DNA from: Virgibacillus natechei
GTDB taxonomy: Bacteria > Bacillota > Bacilli > Bacillales > Amphibacillaceae
Reading direction: 5' to 3'
DNA: 64,000 nucleotides
Assembly: GCF_026013645.1 (NCBI RefSeq)
Contig: NZ_CP110224.1
Coordinates: 62,001 to 126,000, forward strand
Shown here: in pieces, positions 24,511-34,076 of the stretch
Layout of the letters: each line of letters starts with the position of its first letter
Numbering within the stretch: position 1 is the first letter of the stretch
Program-made: the position numbers and the translations under genes
Notes under the pieces: model-generated
Told to the model about the DNA's origin: nothing
What the model saw: the letters and a program-made list of their open reading frames with translations, nothing else
Database searches by the model: none

Positions 24511-25026
24511 ATGGGTAAGAAAATAGCAACCGTCATCACAGATTTATTCGAGGATGTTGAATATACAGATCCAGTCAAGGCTTTTAAGGATGATGGACAT
24601 GAGGTTATTACAATTGAAAAGGAAAAAGGAAAAGATGTAACAGGAAAAAGTGACGACACAAAAGTTACCATTGATCAGGGGATCGATGACGTAAATCCGA
24701 GTGATTTTGACGCATTATTTATTCCAGGTGGTTTCTCACCGGATCAATTACGTGCAGACGACCGGTTTGTAAAATTTGCCAAGCATTTCATGGATGAGAA
24801 GAAACCTGTCTTCGCTATTTGCCATGGACCACAATTATTAATCACAGCAAAAACGTTAGAAGGCCGTGATGCAACTGGATTTAAATCCATTCAGGTTGAC
24901 ATGGAATATGCTGGTGCGAAAGTAGTTGATAAAGAGGTCGTTGTTTGTCAGAACCAATTGGTAACAAGTCGTCAGCCAGATGACATTCCAGCATTTAATC
25001 GTGAATCGGTTAACCTACTCAAATAA
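24511..25026 (+). CDS. DJ-1/PfpI family protein (YraA/YfkM-like, general stress protein 18 type)
   Basis: 171 residues covering one full PfpI domain. The nucleophile elbow AICHGPQLL places Cys at 104 and His at 105, and an acidic residue near Glu14-Glu17 (DLFEDVEYTDP) would complete the site. IPGGFSPDQLR is also typical. Members are proteases, deglycases or glyoxalase-like stress proteins; the exact activity cannot be read. AAAGGAG precedes the ATG and a strong terminator follows the stop. Confidence 0.88.
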   Translation: MGKKIATVITDLFEDVEYTDPVKAFKDDGHEVITIEKEKGKDVTGKSDDTKVTIDQGIDDVNPSDFDALFIPGGFSPDQLRADDRFVKFAKHFMDEKKPVFAICHGPQLLITAKTLEGRDATGFKSIQVDMEYAGAKVVDKEVVVCQNQLVTSRQPDDIPAFNRESVNLLK

Positions 25027-25030
25027 GTAT

Positions 25031-25069
25031 AAAACCCCCTAATCGCAAGTTAGCGGTTAGGGGGTTTTT
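25031..25069 (+). terminator. Intrinsic terminator after the PfpI gene
   Basis: AAAACCCCCTAA (25031-25042) pairs with TTAGGGGGTTTT (25057-25068); the inner bases CGC and GCG extend the stem. A T-run follows. Confidence 0.9.
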
Positions 25070-25189
25070 CTAATTGCATAGGAAACTATAGAATTTAAAT
25101 GCTGGGGGATAACTTATATGCTGGAATATCCACGTCCAGCTCCAGCGCCCAGCAACTATCAAACTTCACACTCCTCCACTACGATAAAG

Positions 25190-25530
25190 AAGACTTACTG
25201 ATTGCCAAGCCGGAGGCGTAGGCAGAAGTAAAGTCGCACTTATGCCCTGTGGGTGAAAAGAAGACTTACTGATTGCCAAGCCGGAGGCGTAGGCAGAAGT
25301 AAAGTCGCACTTATGCCCTGTGGGTGAAAAGAAGACTTACTGATTGCCAAGCCGGAGGCGTAGGCAGAAGTAAAGTCGCACTTATGCCCTGTGGGTGAAA
25401 AGAAGACTTACTGATTGCCAAGCCGGAGGCGTAGGCAGAAGTAAAGTCGCACTTATGCCCTGTAGGTGAAAAGAAGACTTGCCGATTGGCTCCGCCAGAG
25501 GCTTAGTCGCACTTATACCCTTGCGGTGAA
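25190..25530. repeat. 71-bp tandem repeat block (four copies plus a degenerate fifth)
   Basis: Units start at 25190, 25261, 25332 and 25403 with AAGACTTACTGATTGCCAAG and end in CCTGTGGGTGAAAA; the four are almost identical. A fifth starts at 25474 and diverges after about ten bases but recovers GTCGCACTTATRCCC. Each unit carries the core GCACTTATGC, also found singly at 18540-18553 and 19891-19904. No reading frame makes sense of it, and it lies between a terminator and the convergent yaaH gene. Confidence 0.9.
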
Positions 25531-25805
25531 AGTCAACATCTACTCCCTTCGTTTAAGGAAGGCCGACTAAAACCGGGCTTGCGCTCAGGCGTCGGCATAC
25601 CCCTATGAAGGGGCATGTTTCCTTTTCGCTTTCCAAGCATAAGATTCACTTTGACTTTCGCCACTACTGGCGATAAGTCAAGTTCATCTAATCTCATTGC
25701 GGGGTGGAAGTTCAACTAAAACCGCCACTTTGCGTGGCAACGTTGAACCACCCGCGATGCGCGGGCGCAGTTTGTACGTTGCTAAACGGGCGCTTGCGCT
25801 TTTGT
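25531..25805. other. Non-coding, hairpin-rich spacer
   Basis: No credible gene. The stretch holds several short GC-rich inverted repeats on an A/T-rich background, for example CCCGCGATGCGCGGG near 25751, GGGCGCTTGCGC near 25789 and CCCCTATGAAGGGG near 25600, and two similar ACTAAAACCG blocks at about 25567 and 25715. It resembles decayed intergenic repeat elements rather than a functional RNA gene. Confidence 0.5.
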
Positions 25806-25808
25806 TCT

Positions 25809-27098
25809 CTATTCAAGTTTTGTAATGTTAAATTGATCCTGTAGTAATAGCCAGTTCTGCGGAAAGGCCAGACCCAGCTTCCAATAAGCAATTCCAAGCA
25901 GGTCCAATTCACGAATCAAATCGAACTTTGCCTGGATCGACCTAGCATCTTCAAACCATACCTCATGTCGGTTTCCTTGTGCATCTGTATATAAATAAAA
26001 TGGTGCGTGTGCTGTCTGGTCAAATTCAATTGCTACGTTTTGTTCACGGGCTCTTGTTATCGCTTGTTGTGGACTGATGGCTTCAGCTAGTTCTCCCCCT
26101 TCTTCAAATGGTAGCGTCCAATCATATCCATATAAGTTTTGGCCGAGTAAGATTTTTTCAGAAGGCATTACGGATAGGGCAAACTCTACTACTTCACGAA
26201 CCTGGTCGATGGGGGAGACAGCCATTGCGGGGCCACCACCATACCCCCATTCATACGTCATTAATACGACAAAATCAGCAATTTCCCCGTGAGCTGCGTA
26301 GTCATGGGCTTCATACCATGCCCCTTCTTGTTCAGGATCGGTTTTAGGTGCTAATGCAGTAGACATTAATAAGCCTGCATTAGCTATACGTTGTTTGGCG
26401 GTTCGCAGGAAATTATTATATGCTTCTCTATCGTCTGGCGGTAAAAATTCAAAATCGAAATGTATATCTGTAAACCCAGCCGTCGTTGCTGTATTAATCA
26501 CACTGTCTATCAATGTGTTTTGAACAGCTTGAACCGTTAAAATGATATGGCCTAATTCAGCACTGAACGCGCCCTCTTCCAAATTAGTGACAACAAGCAT
26601 GAGAGACGCATTATTGTTATTTGCAATTTGTGGCAGGTTACCAAGCGGAGGTGCTGTTAGCGTTCCATCACGATTAACATTGTAGCTGAAAAGCGCAAGA
26701 TAGGTTAAATAGGGTGCATTTTTCGATGTGGCGTTTTCCAGTGTTTCCGAAACGGCATCGCCCATCGGTTCAACATAGGCATTCGTTGTAATAGCCCTTG
26801 TTGGTCTAGGTGGGATATATAATCGGTATCCAACCGGCAGTATATTACCTACAGGGAAATTATTTAGTTGTGCTAATTCCTGATAGGACATATCAAACTG
26901 CTGTGCAATTGAATAAAGACTGTCATTAGGTTGAACGAAATAAAATTGGCCAACAATAGGGACGACAATTGTCTGCCCGATAACAAGATTATCAGGGGCA
27001 GTTAGCTCATTTGCATCTGTCAGTGCAGTCGTCGTTGTATTGTACGTATTGGCTATCGCAGTTAACGTATCTCCCTGTTGCACAACATGTATTTGCAA
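25809..27098 (-). CDS. yaaH: Spore cortex hydrolase with two LysM domains and a GH18 domain (YaaH/SleL type)
   Basis: 429 residues. Two LysM repeats lie at the N-terminus (VQQGDTLTAIANTYN and VQPNDSLYSIAQQFD) and bind peptidoglycan. The rest is a GH18 barrel with the acid triad in FTDIHFDFEF (DxxxDxE), EWGYGGGPAMAVSP and a C-terminal WFEDARSIQAKFDLI. SleL-type enzymes cut cortical fragments during spore germination. There is no classic signal peptide, as usual for spore-loaded LysM proteins. In B. subtilis yaaH is also next to yaaI and tadA. Confidence 0.88.
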   Translation of the reverse strand: MQIHVVQQGDTLTAIANTYNTTTTALTDANELTAPDNLVIGQTIVVPIVGQFYFVQPNDSLYSIAQQFDMSYQELAQLNNFPVGNILPVGYRLYIPPRPTRAITTNAYVEPMGDAVSETLENATSKNAPYLTYLALFSYNVNRDGTLTAPPLGNLPQIANNNNASLMLVVTNLEEGAFSAELGHIILTVQAVQNTLIDSVINTATTAGFTDIHFDFEFLPPDDREAYNNFLRTAKQRIANAGLLMSTALAPKTDPEQEGAWYEAHDYAAHGEIADFVVLMTYEWGYGGGPAMAVSPIDQVREVVEFALSVMPSEKILLGQNLYGYDWTLPFEEGGELAEAISPQQAITRAREQNVAIEFDQTAHAPFYLYTDAQGNRHEVWFEDARSIQAKFDLIRELDLLGIAYWKLGLAFPQNWLLLQDQFNITKLE

Positions 27099-27163
27099 AA
27101 AATCTCCTCCTTTATGTGACGTGTTACTATCACTTTATGAGGAGAAGTAATAAGATATAACTG

Positions 27164-28250
<1,087 letters not shown>

Positions 28251-28362
28251 AGGCTAATCCTTCTCAATCTAGAAAGAATATGTACAGCTTCAAAATAGCG
28301 ATGAACTGTACATATTTAATGGTCATTTGTTCAATTTTAAAGATAATACAATGAATTAATAC

Positions 28363-29496
28363 TTACCTTTTATTTTGCATACCATGGTGAATTTTAATAA
28401 CTTTATCTTCCGTAAGGCCAGTGGATTCCACCACAAATTCAACACCCATGCCTTTTGCCAAAAGTCTGTGGGCAACTTCACCTAATCTTTCCTCAGCCAT
28501 TTCCTCGGCTTTTTCCTCAGCCCTTTCCTCAGCCCTTTCCTCAGCCCTTTCCTCAGCCCTTTCTTCTACTTCCTTAGCCTTTTGTTCAGCTTCCTCTACT
28601 TGTCGCTGTGCCCATAATTGGACATCCCGTCGTCCTGCTTCGTCATCCATAATCTGTTTGAAGCGGGATTCATATGCAAGCCTTTGTTCCTGAGTAGTGC
28701 TCAATTCTTCCCAGTGCTCGAAAGCTTTATACAATGTCTCGTCATTCATGGCAATAGCCTCCAGTTCCTTATAAATATCATCGTAAACTTTCTTGTTTTT
28801 ATGATCAACCATGCCAAGCATCAAAAGCCATCTTGCTAACACGCTGCTCCATGGATTTAGATCGTCATTTTTCCAGGCCTTTATTAACTTGCCCATCTCA
28901 ATAAAATGAAATTCCATCACATTCGTCAGTTTGAATAGGTCTTCATCTTCATACAGATGATAGGACGTATGAAAACGTTCTGTTTGATCAAAGAGCTTGT
29001 AGTTAAGAATATTTATTGCGATTACGGGATTCAGCTCCGTATATCCCATACCCTTTTCAAGTGGCTCTGAGTATACTTTGGACCAATAGTAGATAGAACG
29101 TTTGATCATGTTGTGTTGATCCGAAAATTGAATTTCGACGTTGATACGCTCATTCGCATCCGTAATGACTAACAAATCCAATCTTGACTGTTTATCATCA
29201 ACATATTCTCCGCCTAACTCTATATTCGTAAATAAAATATCTTTAATGGAGTTCCTACCTGTTGTTTGCAAGATCGCATTCAAAAATACAACCGTAATAT
29301 CTTTGTTTTTTTCATTTCCAAAGAGTTGCTTGAAGGCGAAATCCACCTTTAAGTCCATCAGTTGTTCTAGCGGTATGCGTTTTAGTAACTGTGATCTTTT
29401 GCGTTTTTGCTTGGAGTATTCAGTTCGGTCTTCTCTTACTTGAGTAACTGTAGTATAATCAGTGGTTTTTTTATCATGTGGTCCAGCCAGTGTCAT
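28363..29496 (-). CDS. Rpn-family recombination-promoting nuclease / PD-(D/E)XK transposase-like protein
   Basis: 377 residues. VDFAFKQLFGNEKNKDITVV opens the domain, and GGEYVDDKQSRLDLLVIT followed by INVEIQF supplies the D...ExQ catalytic pattern of PD-(D/E)XK nucleases. A linker (about 305-340) is built from repeated ERAE/EKAE units encoded by a 12-bp tandem repeat. The C-terminal part ends in LLAKGMGVEFVVESTGLTED. Rpn proteins nick DNA and promote RecA-independent recombination. A second, intron-split copy lies at 38193-41893. It breaks the tadA-scr synteny. Confidence 0.85.
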   Translation of the reverse strand: MTLAGPHDKKTTDYTTVTQVREDRTEYSKQKRKRSQLLKRIPLEQLMDLKVDFAFKQLFGNEKNKDITVVFLNAILQTTGRNSIKDILFTNIELGGEYVDDKQSRLDLLVITDANERINVEIQFSDQHNMIKRSIYYWSKVYSEPLEKGMGYTELNPVIAINILNYKLFDQTERFHTSYHLYEDEDLFKLTNVMEFHFIEMGKLIKAWKNDDLNPWSSVLARWLLMLGMVDHKNKKVYDDIYKELEAIAMNDETLYKAFEHWEELSTTQEQRLAYESRFKQIMDDEAGRRDVQLWAQRQVEEAEQKAKEVEERAEERAEERAEERAEEKAEEMAEERLGEVAHRLLAKGMGVEFVVESTGLTEDKVIKIHHGMQNKR

Positions 29497-29725
29497 TCCA
29501 ACACTTCCTTTGGTTATGTGAAGACTTACCGAGGTGTCTAACTAATTGTATTATATCAAAATTCAGACATATTAACAAGCGCTTCACCTTGTTAATCTCA
29601 AATGTTGATTTACCCAAGAGGACGGTAGGCTGGGGGCAAATTCGAGCCTATCTAGGGTAATCGTAAAAGCCGAGTCGAGTTTTAAATCACTATCGTCAAA
29701 ATTATTTGATGAAGGCTGCTTATTC

Positions 29726-30469
29726 CTACCCTTTCACCAACTTAGCCATATAAGACATCGCCTCACCCAAAGGTGCATTTTCCCAGTATTCCCAGGTTTC
29801 ATAATCCATCGCTCCACCTGGCTGTATATCGACTAGCTTTAGCCCCGTAGTTTCCAGTAACAGCTGTAAATCTTTGGGAGAGTAACATTTCAAGGATTGT
29901 GTTATCTGCTTATTATCGGAATCAAACCATGTATCAAGCATTCGAGAGCCAGCAAAATCATAATTATATTTTCTAGAAGCAGAACCGAACTTCATTTCCT
30001 GCCCTGCATTACTCGACCAGTACCACGGAGTATAAATATCAATTAACGCACAGCCATCTGAATTCAGCCACTCACTGATTCGCTTTAGTAACCGTCTCTG
30101 GTCCTGATCCCCTCCAATCCCAAATCCATCTAAATAACAAACTACATCATACGTTTCAGAGAGTTCAAGTTGATAAAAATCATCACATACAGTTGAAAGC
30201 TTCCCTTTTAGTACGTACTCTTGCTGTAATTTTCTCATATGCTTCACTAATGTAGGCACTAATTCCACTGCTGTAACATTATATCCCCTCTTGGCAGCTG
30301 TTACCGAAAATTCGCCCGAACCGGCACCTAACTCTAAAATGGAACGGAATGGCCGATCAGCAAAAGTTTCTACCTTATTTAGTTTTTCTTCATGGTTTGC
30401 CTCTATCCCTGAACCATTACCTTTCATTAGTTGAAATTGCTTTTCGTAAAATTGATGAATCCATTCCAT
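29726..30469 (-). CDS. Class I SAM-dependent methyltransferase, substrate unknown
   Basis: 247 residues. Motif I is ILELGAGSGEFSVTAAKRG, motif II VTAVELV, and motif IV near DVVCYLDGFGIGGD, all in Rossmann order. The C-terminal half contains Trp/Tyr-rich stretches (YTPWYWSSNAGQEMKFGSAS) that would line a small-molecule pocket. It could methylate a small molecule or ubiquinone-like substrate; nothing in the context decides. It is a single gene between the Rpn gene and the SRP RNA gene. Confidence 0.75.
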   Translation of the reverse strand: MEWIHQFYEKQFQLMKGNGSGIEANHEEKLNKVETFADRPFRSILELGAGSGEFSVTAAKRGYNVTAVELVPTLVKHMRKLQQEYVLKGKLSTVCDDFYQLELSETYDVVCYLDGFGIGGDQDQRRLLKRISEWLNSDGCALIDIYTPWYWSSNAGQEMKFGSASRKYNYDFAGSRMLDTWFDSDNKQITQSLKCYSPKDLQLLLETTGLKLVDIQPGGAMDYETWEYWENAPLGEAMSYMAKLVKG

Positions 30470-30646
30470 GCTGATCGCTCTCCTTCTTTATATTTCCATA
30501 TTTCATAGAGAGTTCAGACCAATGAATTATAAAATAACATAGACTCTCCCGGTGTTTAAAAAGTAAAAATATTCATACTCCATATTAAATGCTATTTCGC
30601 AAGTAGAGTCAACATTTCATTTCCATAAATTTGCACCTAAACATCA

Positions 30647-30675
30647 TTGCATTTTCTCCTTAAAATAGTTATAAT
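30647..30675 (+). promoter_or_regulatory. SigA promoter of the SRP RNA gene
   Basis: -35 TTGCAT (30647-30652), a 17-base spacer and a perfect -10 TATAAT (30670-30675). The RNA should start about 30682, which agrees with the start of the SRP RNA homology. Confidence 0.85.
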
Positions 30676-30681
30676 TGATAT

Positions 30682-30954
30682 TGTCGTGCTAAGCGGGGAG
30701 GTAGCGGTGCCCTGTACTCGCAATCCGCTATAGCGAGGTCGAATTCCCACCCGAGGTGAGGCGTCTTTATGGTCTGCCTTAAGGGAGTGGTGTTGACACT
30801 TAGGTCCTGCGCAACAGGAACCCATGAATTCTGTCAGGTCCGGAAGGAAGCAGCAGTAAGTGGTGCTTTCTGTGTGCCGCGGGGAAGCCTGGGTAGAGCC
30901 ATGAACTTAAGTAACGCATAGGGACGTCACATCAACGGTGGGTGCACGGCATAC
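30682..30954 (+). ncRNA. scr: Signal recognition particle RNA, large Bacillus type
   Basis: About 272 nt, the size of B. subtilis scRNA. Recognised stretches are GGGGAGGTAGCGGTGCCCTG near the 5' end, the highly conserved domain IV sequence GTCAGGTCCGGAAGGAAGCA around 30835-30854 that binds Ffh, and the closing strand with GTAACGC and GTGCACGG. It carries the Alu-like domain typical of Bacillus. It lies between tadA and dnaX as in B. subtilis. The exact 3' end is estimated. Confidence 0.95.
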
Positions 30955-30965
30955 ATAATGGAAGG

Positions 30966-31001
30966 AACCCTTGTCAATGTCGAATTGGCAAGGGTTTTTC
31001 T
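30966..31001 (+). terminator. Terminator of the SRP RNA gene
   Basis: AACCCTTGTCAA (30966-30977) pairs with TTGGCAAGGGTT (30985-30996, one T-G pair) and is followed by TTTTC. Confidence 0.85.
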
Positions 31002-31243
31002 GTGTTTGTAACTCTCATGCACCGTGTCAAATACACTCCGCTTTTTCGCATATCTAATCCATTTTTATTTTTTCCAGTAAAGAGACATTTATAAATGATA
31101 AAATGTAAATAAAAAGGTATATGTTGTCAATATAATTCAAGGATTGTTTTTTATAACAGGGAAAGAATAGAGGTTGTGAGTAGTTACAAATCGAAATTTG
31201 ATTTTGTAATTCACTTAACAAAAAATTGAGGAGTGTTTTACCG

Positions 31244-31444
31244 ATGGCAGATAACAATAACAACAACCGTAATAACAACCGTAATAACAACCGTAACAAC
31301 AATCGTAACAATAACGATAATAACAATGAAGTAAACAACGTCGAGTTCGCTAACGAATTTCTTGATGATAATCAAGATAACAATAATAACAACAACGATA
31401 ACAACAATAATAATCGCAACCGTAACCGTAATCGCAATAGATAG
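31244..31444 (+). CDS. Asn/Arg-rich low-complexity small protein
   Basis: 66 residues from ATG 31244 (GAGGAG upstream). Two blocks of poly-Asn interrupted by Arg or Asp flank a short ordinary segment, EVNNVEFANEFLDD. More than half the residues are Asn. It has no signal peptide and a strong terminator of its own. Such proteins occur among spore and coat components of bacilli, and the central VEFANEF faintly recalls gamma-type SASPs, but that is only a suggestion. The repeated AAC/AAT codons make it prone to slippage and length change. Confidence 0.65.
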   Translation: MADNNNNNRNNNRNNNRNNNRNNNDNNNEVNNVEFANEFLDDNQDNNNNNNDNNNNNRNRNRNRNR

Positions 31445-31463
31445 TCGTAAAACTGAAATAGTT

Positions 31464-31508
31464 AAAGAGCCTGTATTTAGACTGAATCTAGATACAGGTT
31501 CTTTTTTT
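31464..31508 (+). terminator. Terminator after the Asn-rich gene
   Basis: AAAGAGCCTGTAT (from 31464) pairs with ATACAGGTTCTTT, with an inner TAGA/TCTA extension, and ends in seven T residues. From here to 31667 no gene is visible. Confidence 0.8.
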
Positions 31509-31667
31509 GGCAAATAGGGAAAATGCTCACTGGCTAAACCCGTCACGTCCTGGAGCTGTGCGTAAATGCTCGCCCCACCGAAAACATTTGTGCGTCGTGA
31601 GTGCGGGATTCGGCAATTCGCCTAAAAGTTACTCCAAATCCATAAGAATTTCTAACGTCGCTAAGTT

Positions 31668-32801
31668 TTACTTAAACATTTCTATTTCAAGTGCAGGTCT
31701 TTTACCAATACGATCCTTATATATTTTGTAAGTTCCGACATATTCTTTTGAAACATAGGGTGATGTCATGGCTAAAAGGAGTGCACCATAATTAAGGTCA
31801 AATCGCAACTCGTCTCCTACTTTTAAATTTGCTTTCTTCATGTTAAGAACAGTGTGGTCACTGCTTGATCCAATAATATCAATATCTAATCTTGGTGTAA
31901 GCCCTGATACGAGGATATCTTGAGATCCTACTCCCATAATAGCCCTTTTCATTTGTCCGATATCTTGAAATTGAGGGCGCTTGCCAAATGCATCCTGACC
32001 TATTTCTCCATAGGGAACGGATGGTTTTGATTTTAATTCAATGATCTCTGAAACCAATGTAAAAGCATCTGTATATAAACCAGGTATCACCATTCGATTT
32101 AGTGTTTCACGTCCCAAATAGATAGACTCACCAAGTCTTAGGTTATTGATTTTCTCCGTGTCAGAGGTGGACATGAACCAATTGTAATTAGCTGAGTTAC
32201 CTCCTGATACAAAGGAAAGAGGTAACCTGAATTTTTCCTCCATGGTTTCCGCCAGTGAAGATAATTGGCGTATGTTTTCTCCACTTGGTTTTACACCACC
32301 AAAGCAAGCAAAGTTCGCGCCTATACCAACAATTTCAATCCCGGATAGGTTCAATACTTCTTTAATGAATTCCTCAAGTGTGTCGGGCATAATACCTTCG
32401 CGTAGGTCTCCCATCTCTATCATAAGGATAATTTTATGGCGGATATTGGAATCAATAGCTTTTGCTGAAAGTTTTTTAATGACGGCTAATTCTGTATTCA
32501 TGCTGATGTCAACGTGTTTAATAACAGAGCTTACCTCACTAATAGCTGGTGACCGTAGTAGAACAAATTGTGCGGTGATACCTGCTTCGCGCATTCTCTT
32601 TATATTTTTCAATTTGGAATCTGCAAGCGTATGGATGCCTTGATTTACAAGAGCGTTAGCAACAGCAGGTTCTCCACAAACTGTTTTCGTAACGGCCATG
32701 ATCCCGATACCTTTTGAGTCATATAATCGGACTAAATTTTTTGCATTATGTGCGATTTTTGCAAGGTTGATTTCAATTCTAGGTGTACCAAGTTGGCTCA
32801 A
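31668..32801 (-). CDS. PLP-dependent amino acid racemase (alanine/ornithine racemase-like)
   Basis: 377 residues. The N-terminal barrel has the PLP Lys in MAVTKTVCGEP (about Lys39) and IEINLAKIAHNAKNLV, as in alanine racemase N-domain proteins such as ornithine racemase and YhfX. Further pocket segments are IEMGDLREGI, GIGANFACFGGVKPS and SFVSGGNSANY. The substrate is probably an acidic or basic amino acid or an N-acyl derivative. Its ATG overlaps the stop of the DUF1611 gene (ATGA), so the two are co-translated and likely act on the same pathway. Confidence 0.8.
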   Translation of the reverse strand: MSQLGTPRIEINLAKIAHNAKNLVRLYDSKGIGIMAVTKTVCGEPAVANALVNQGIHTLADSKLKNIKRMREAGITAQFVLLRSPAISEVSSVIKHVDISMNTELAVIKKLSAKAIDSNIRHKIILMIEMGDLREGIMPDTLEEFIKEVLNLSGIEIVGIGANFACFGGVKPSGENIRQLSSLAETMEEKFRLPLSFVSGGNSANYNWFMSTSDTEKINNLRLGESIYLGRETLNRMVIPGLYTDAFTLVSEIIELKSKPSVPYGEIGQDAFGKRPQFQDIGQMKRAIMGVGSQDILVSGLTPRLDIDIIGSSSDHTVLNMKKANLKVGDELRFDLNYGALLLAMTSPYVSKEYVGTYKIYKDRIGKRPALEIEMFK

Positions 32802-33889
32802 TTAACAAGCACTTTCTTCTGTTTGCCTTTAAGTTCGGGGTAGCTTTTGAAAATGCTATCTATTAACTTATCGCATCCATGGGTGAGAACATCCGTTGAT
32901 GGCAAATTCAATTGTGTTTCATTTTGTTTGATTTCTTCTTCAACCTCTTTATCCGTCATATCTTCATGGTTGATCGTAGTGGCGATGACCTTTGATATTT
33001 TTGAGTAGGCCTCAATAAGCTCTATTTCACCTTTTAAGGTTGGCATTTCCATAAAATTAAAATCGCCAAGGAATTTACGTTTTGGAGCGTGCTGAACAAT
33101 AACCGCCCCAGGCCTCGATCCTCTTATAATTGCATTGGAGCTAATATAGGCAGGGTGACTTAATGCGCCTTGTCCTTCAACAATGATAATGTCGGGATTT
33201 TCCGTATCATGCGCTTTCATAATTTCATTCTCTATTTCACCTGTAATGAATTGGGAAGGAAGTGCGTCTACCGCAATACCGTATTTTGCACCTTGGATTA
33301 ATCCAGTTTGCCCTGTTGTTATAAAGGCAGTCTTTATACCTTTTTTGTTTAAAGCTTCTTCTAGCAGAACGGATGTGGTTCGTTTGCCGATGGCGCTGTC
33401 TGTTCCAAGTATTGTTATGACAGGGGTTTCGATGTGTAGGATTCGCCCTGTGAAAAGATGCATATCTTTTTTGTGGGGAGGCTTTCTTACGTCCGTAATC
33501 GTAACGTTAAATTGTTTGGAGTGCTTTACAAACTCTTCATCATCTGTAAAGAATTCATGGAGTGTGTTTACAATATTCATTCCGTTTTCCATGGCACGTA
33601 AGACGATGTTTCTTTCATCACTTTTCAGAAAGGCTTCAGATGGGGCTATCCCATATATAAATTGGGCAGGTGTTGTGGGTAAATTCTTAAGCGCATGATC
33701 GAGACTTGCGAATACAGGAATACCGTTTTTCTCTCCACTTAGTAATTCACCTGTATCCATGCCAACCTTCGTACTGTCAATGACACCTTGAATTTGATAT
33801 TTTCTCGAACTTCTAACCAGTCCGTTAGCTGTCTTTCCGTCCATTTTCCCGAAGTTGTTTTCACAATAAATAATTGCAGTTTCTTTCAT
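32798..33889 (-). CDS. DUF1611 / DgcN-like protein (D-glutamate N-acetyltransferase family)
   Basis: 363 residues from ATG 33889, which has GGAGGTAAGG upstream; an in-frame ATG at 33904 overlaps that site. The N-terminal half is a Rossmann-like domain; the second half starts with a P-loop-like GTDSAIGKRTTS and contains GQTGLIQGAKYGIAVDALP, IIVEGQGALSHPAY and the HGCDK segment. DgcN proteins, as I recall, N-acetylate D-glutamate so that a dedicated racemase can use it. Pairing with a PLP racemase gene fits D-amino acid catabolism, but the partner here is not the DgcA type. Confidence 0.7.
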   Translation of the reverse strand: MKETAIIYCENNFGKMDGKTANGLVRSSRKYQIQGVIDSTKVGMDTGELLSGEKNGIPVFASLDHALKNLPTTPAQFIYGIAPSEAFLKSDERNIVLRAMENGMNIVNTLHEFFTDDEEFVKHSKQFNVTITDVRKPPHKKDMHLFTGRILHIETPVITILGTDSAIGKRTTSVLLEEALNKKGIKTAFITTGQTGLIQGAKYGIAVDALPSQFITGEIENEIMKAHDTENPDIIIVEGQGALSHPAYISSNAIIRGSRPGAVIVQHAPKRKFLGDFNFMEMPTLKGEIELIEAYSKISKVIATTINHEDMTDKEVEEEIKQNETQLNLPSTDVLTHGCDKLIDSIFKSYPELKGKQKKVLVN

Positions 33890-33962
33890 CGACCTTACCT
33901 CCATTAGTGTTCATGTTTCTATTATTATGGGTATAAAGTAAAAAAATTCCATTTAGATACAT

Positions 33963-34038
33963 AAAAAACACCTTTGTAATATTTTCGAGGGCTGGTAGGC
34001 GATTGCCAAGACGCTGAAAAAGTCCAAGGTGTTCTTTT
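33963..34038 (-). promoter_or_regulatory. Leader stem-loop ending in a T-run before the DUF1611 operon
   Basis: Read on the minus strand, AAAAGAACACCTTGG (34038-34024) pairs with CAAAGGTGTTTTTT (33976-33963) around a structured 47-base loop that contains GGCAATCGCC. The 3' arm ends in six T residues, as in an attenuator. It lies between a possible promoter at 34068-34076 and the DUF1611 gene start. A MITE-like element with terminal inverted repeats is the alternative reading. Confidence 0.45.
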
Positions 34039-34067
34039 GCTGTATCCAGTTTTACTCCCTATCACCC

Positions 34068-34076
34068 AGTATAGCA
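34068..34076 (-). promoter_or_regulatory. Possible extended -10 promoter for the DUF1611 operon
   Basis: Minus strand TGCTATACT (TGN plus TATACT, 34076-34068) with a weak TTTTCA-like -35 box 17 bases upstream. It would give a leader of about 170 bases that includes the stem-loop at 33963-34038. Most of 33905-34368 is otherwise non-coding. Confidence 0.4.

Noticed and set aside
25190..25530. CRISPR-like array
   Set aside because: The 71-bp units repeat head to tail without variable spacers, and no cas gene is in the window.
30637..30825. Minus-strand reading frame over the SRP RNA gene
   Set aside because: It overlaps a well-identified structural RNA and has no ribosome site.
31054..31546. 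Leu-rich and Val/Ile-rich minus-strand frames opposite the Asn-rich gene
   Set aside because: They are antisense readings of AAT/AAC repeats.
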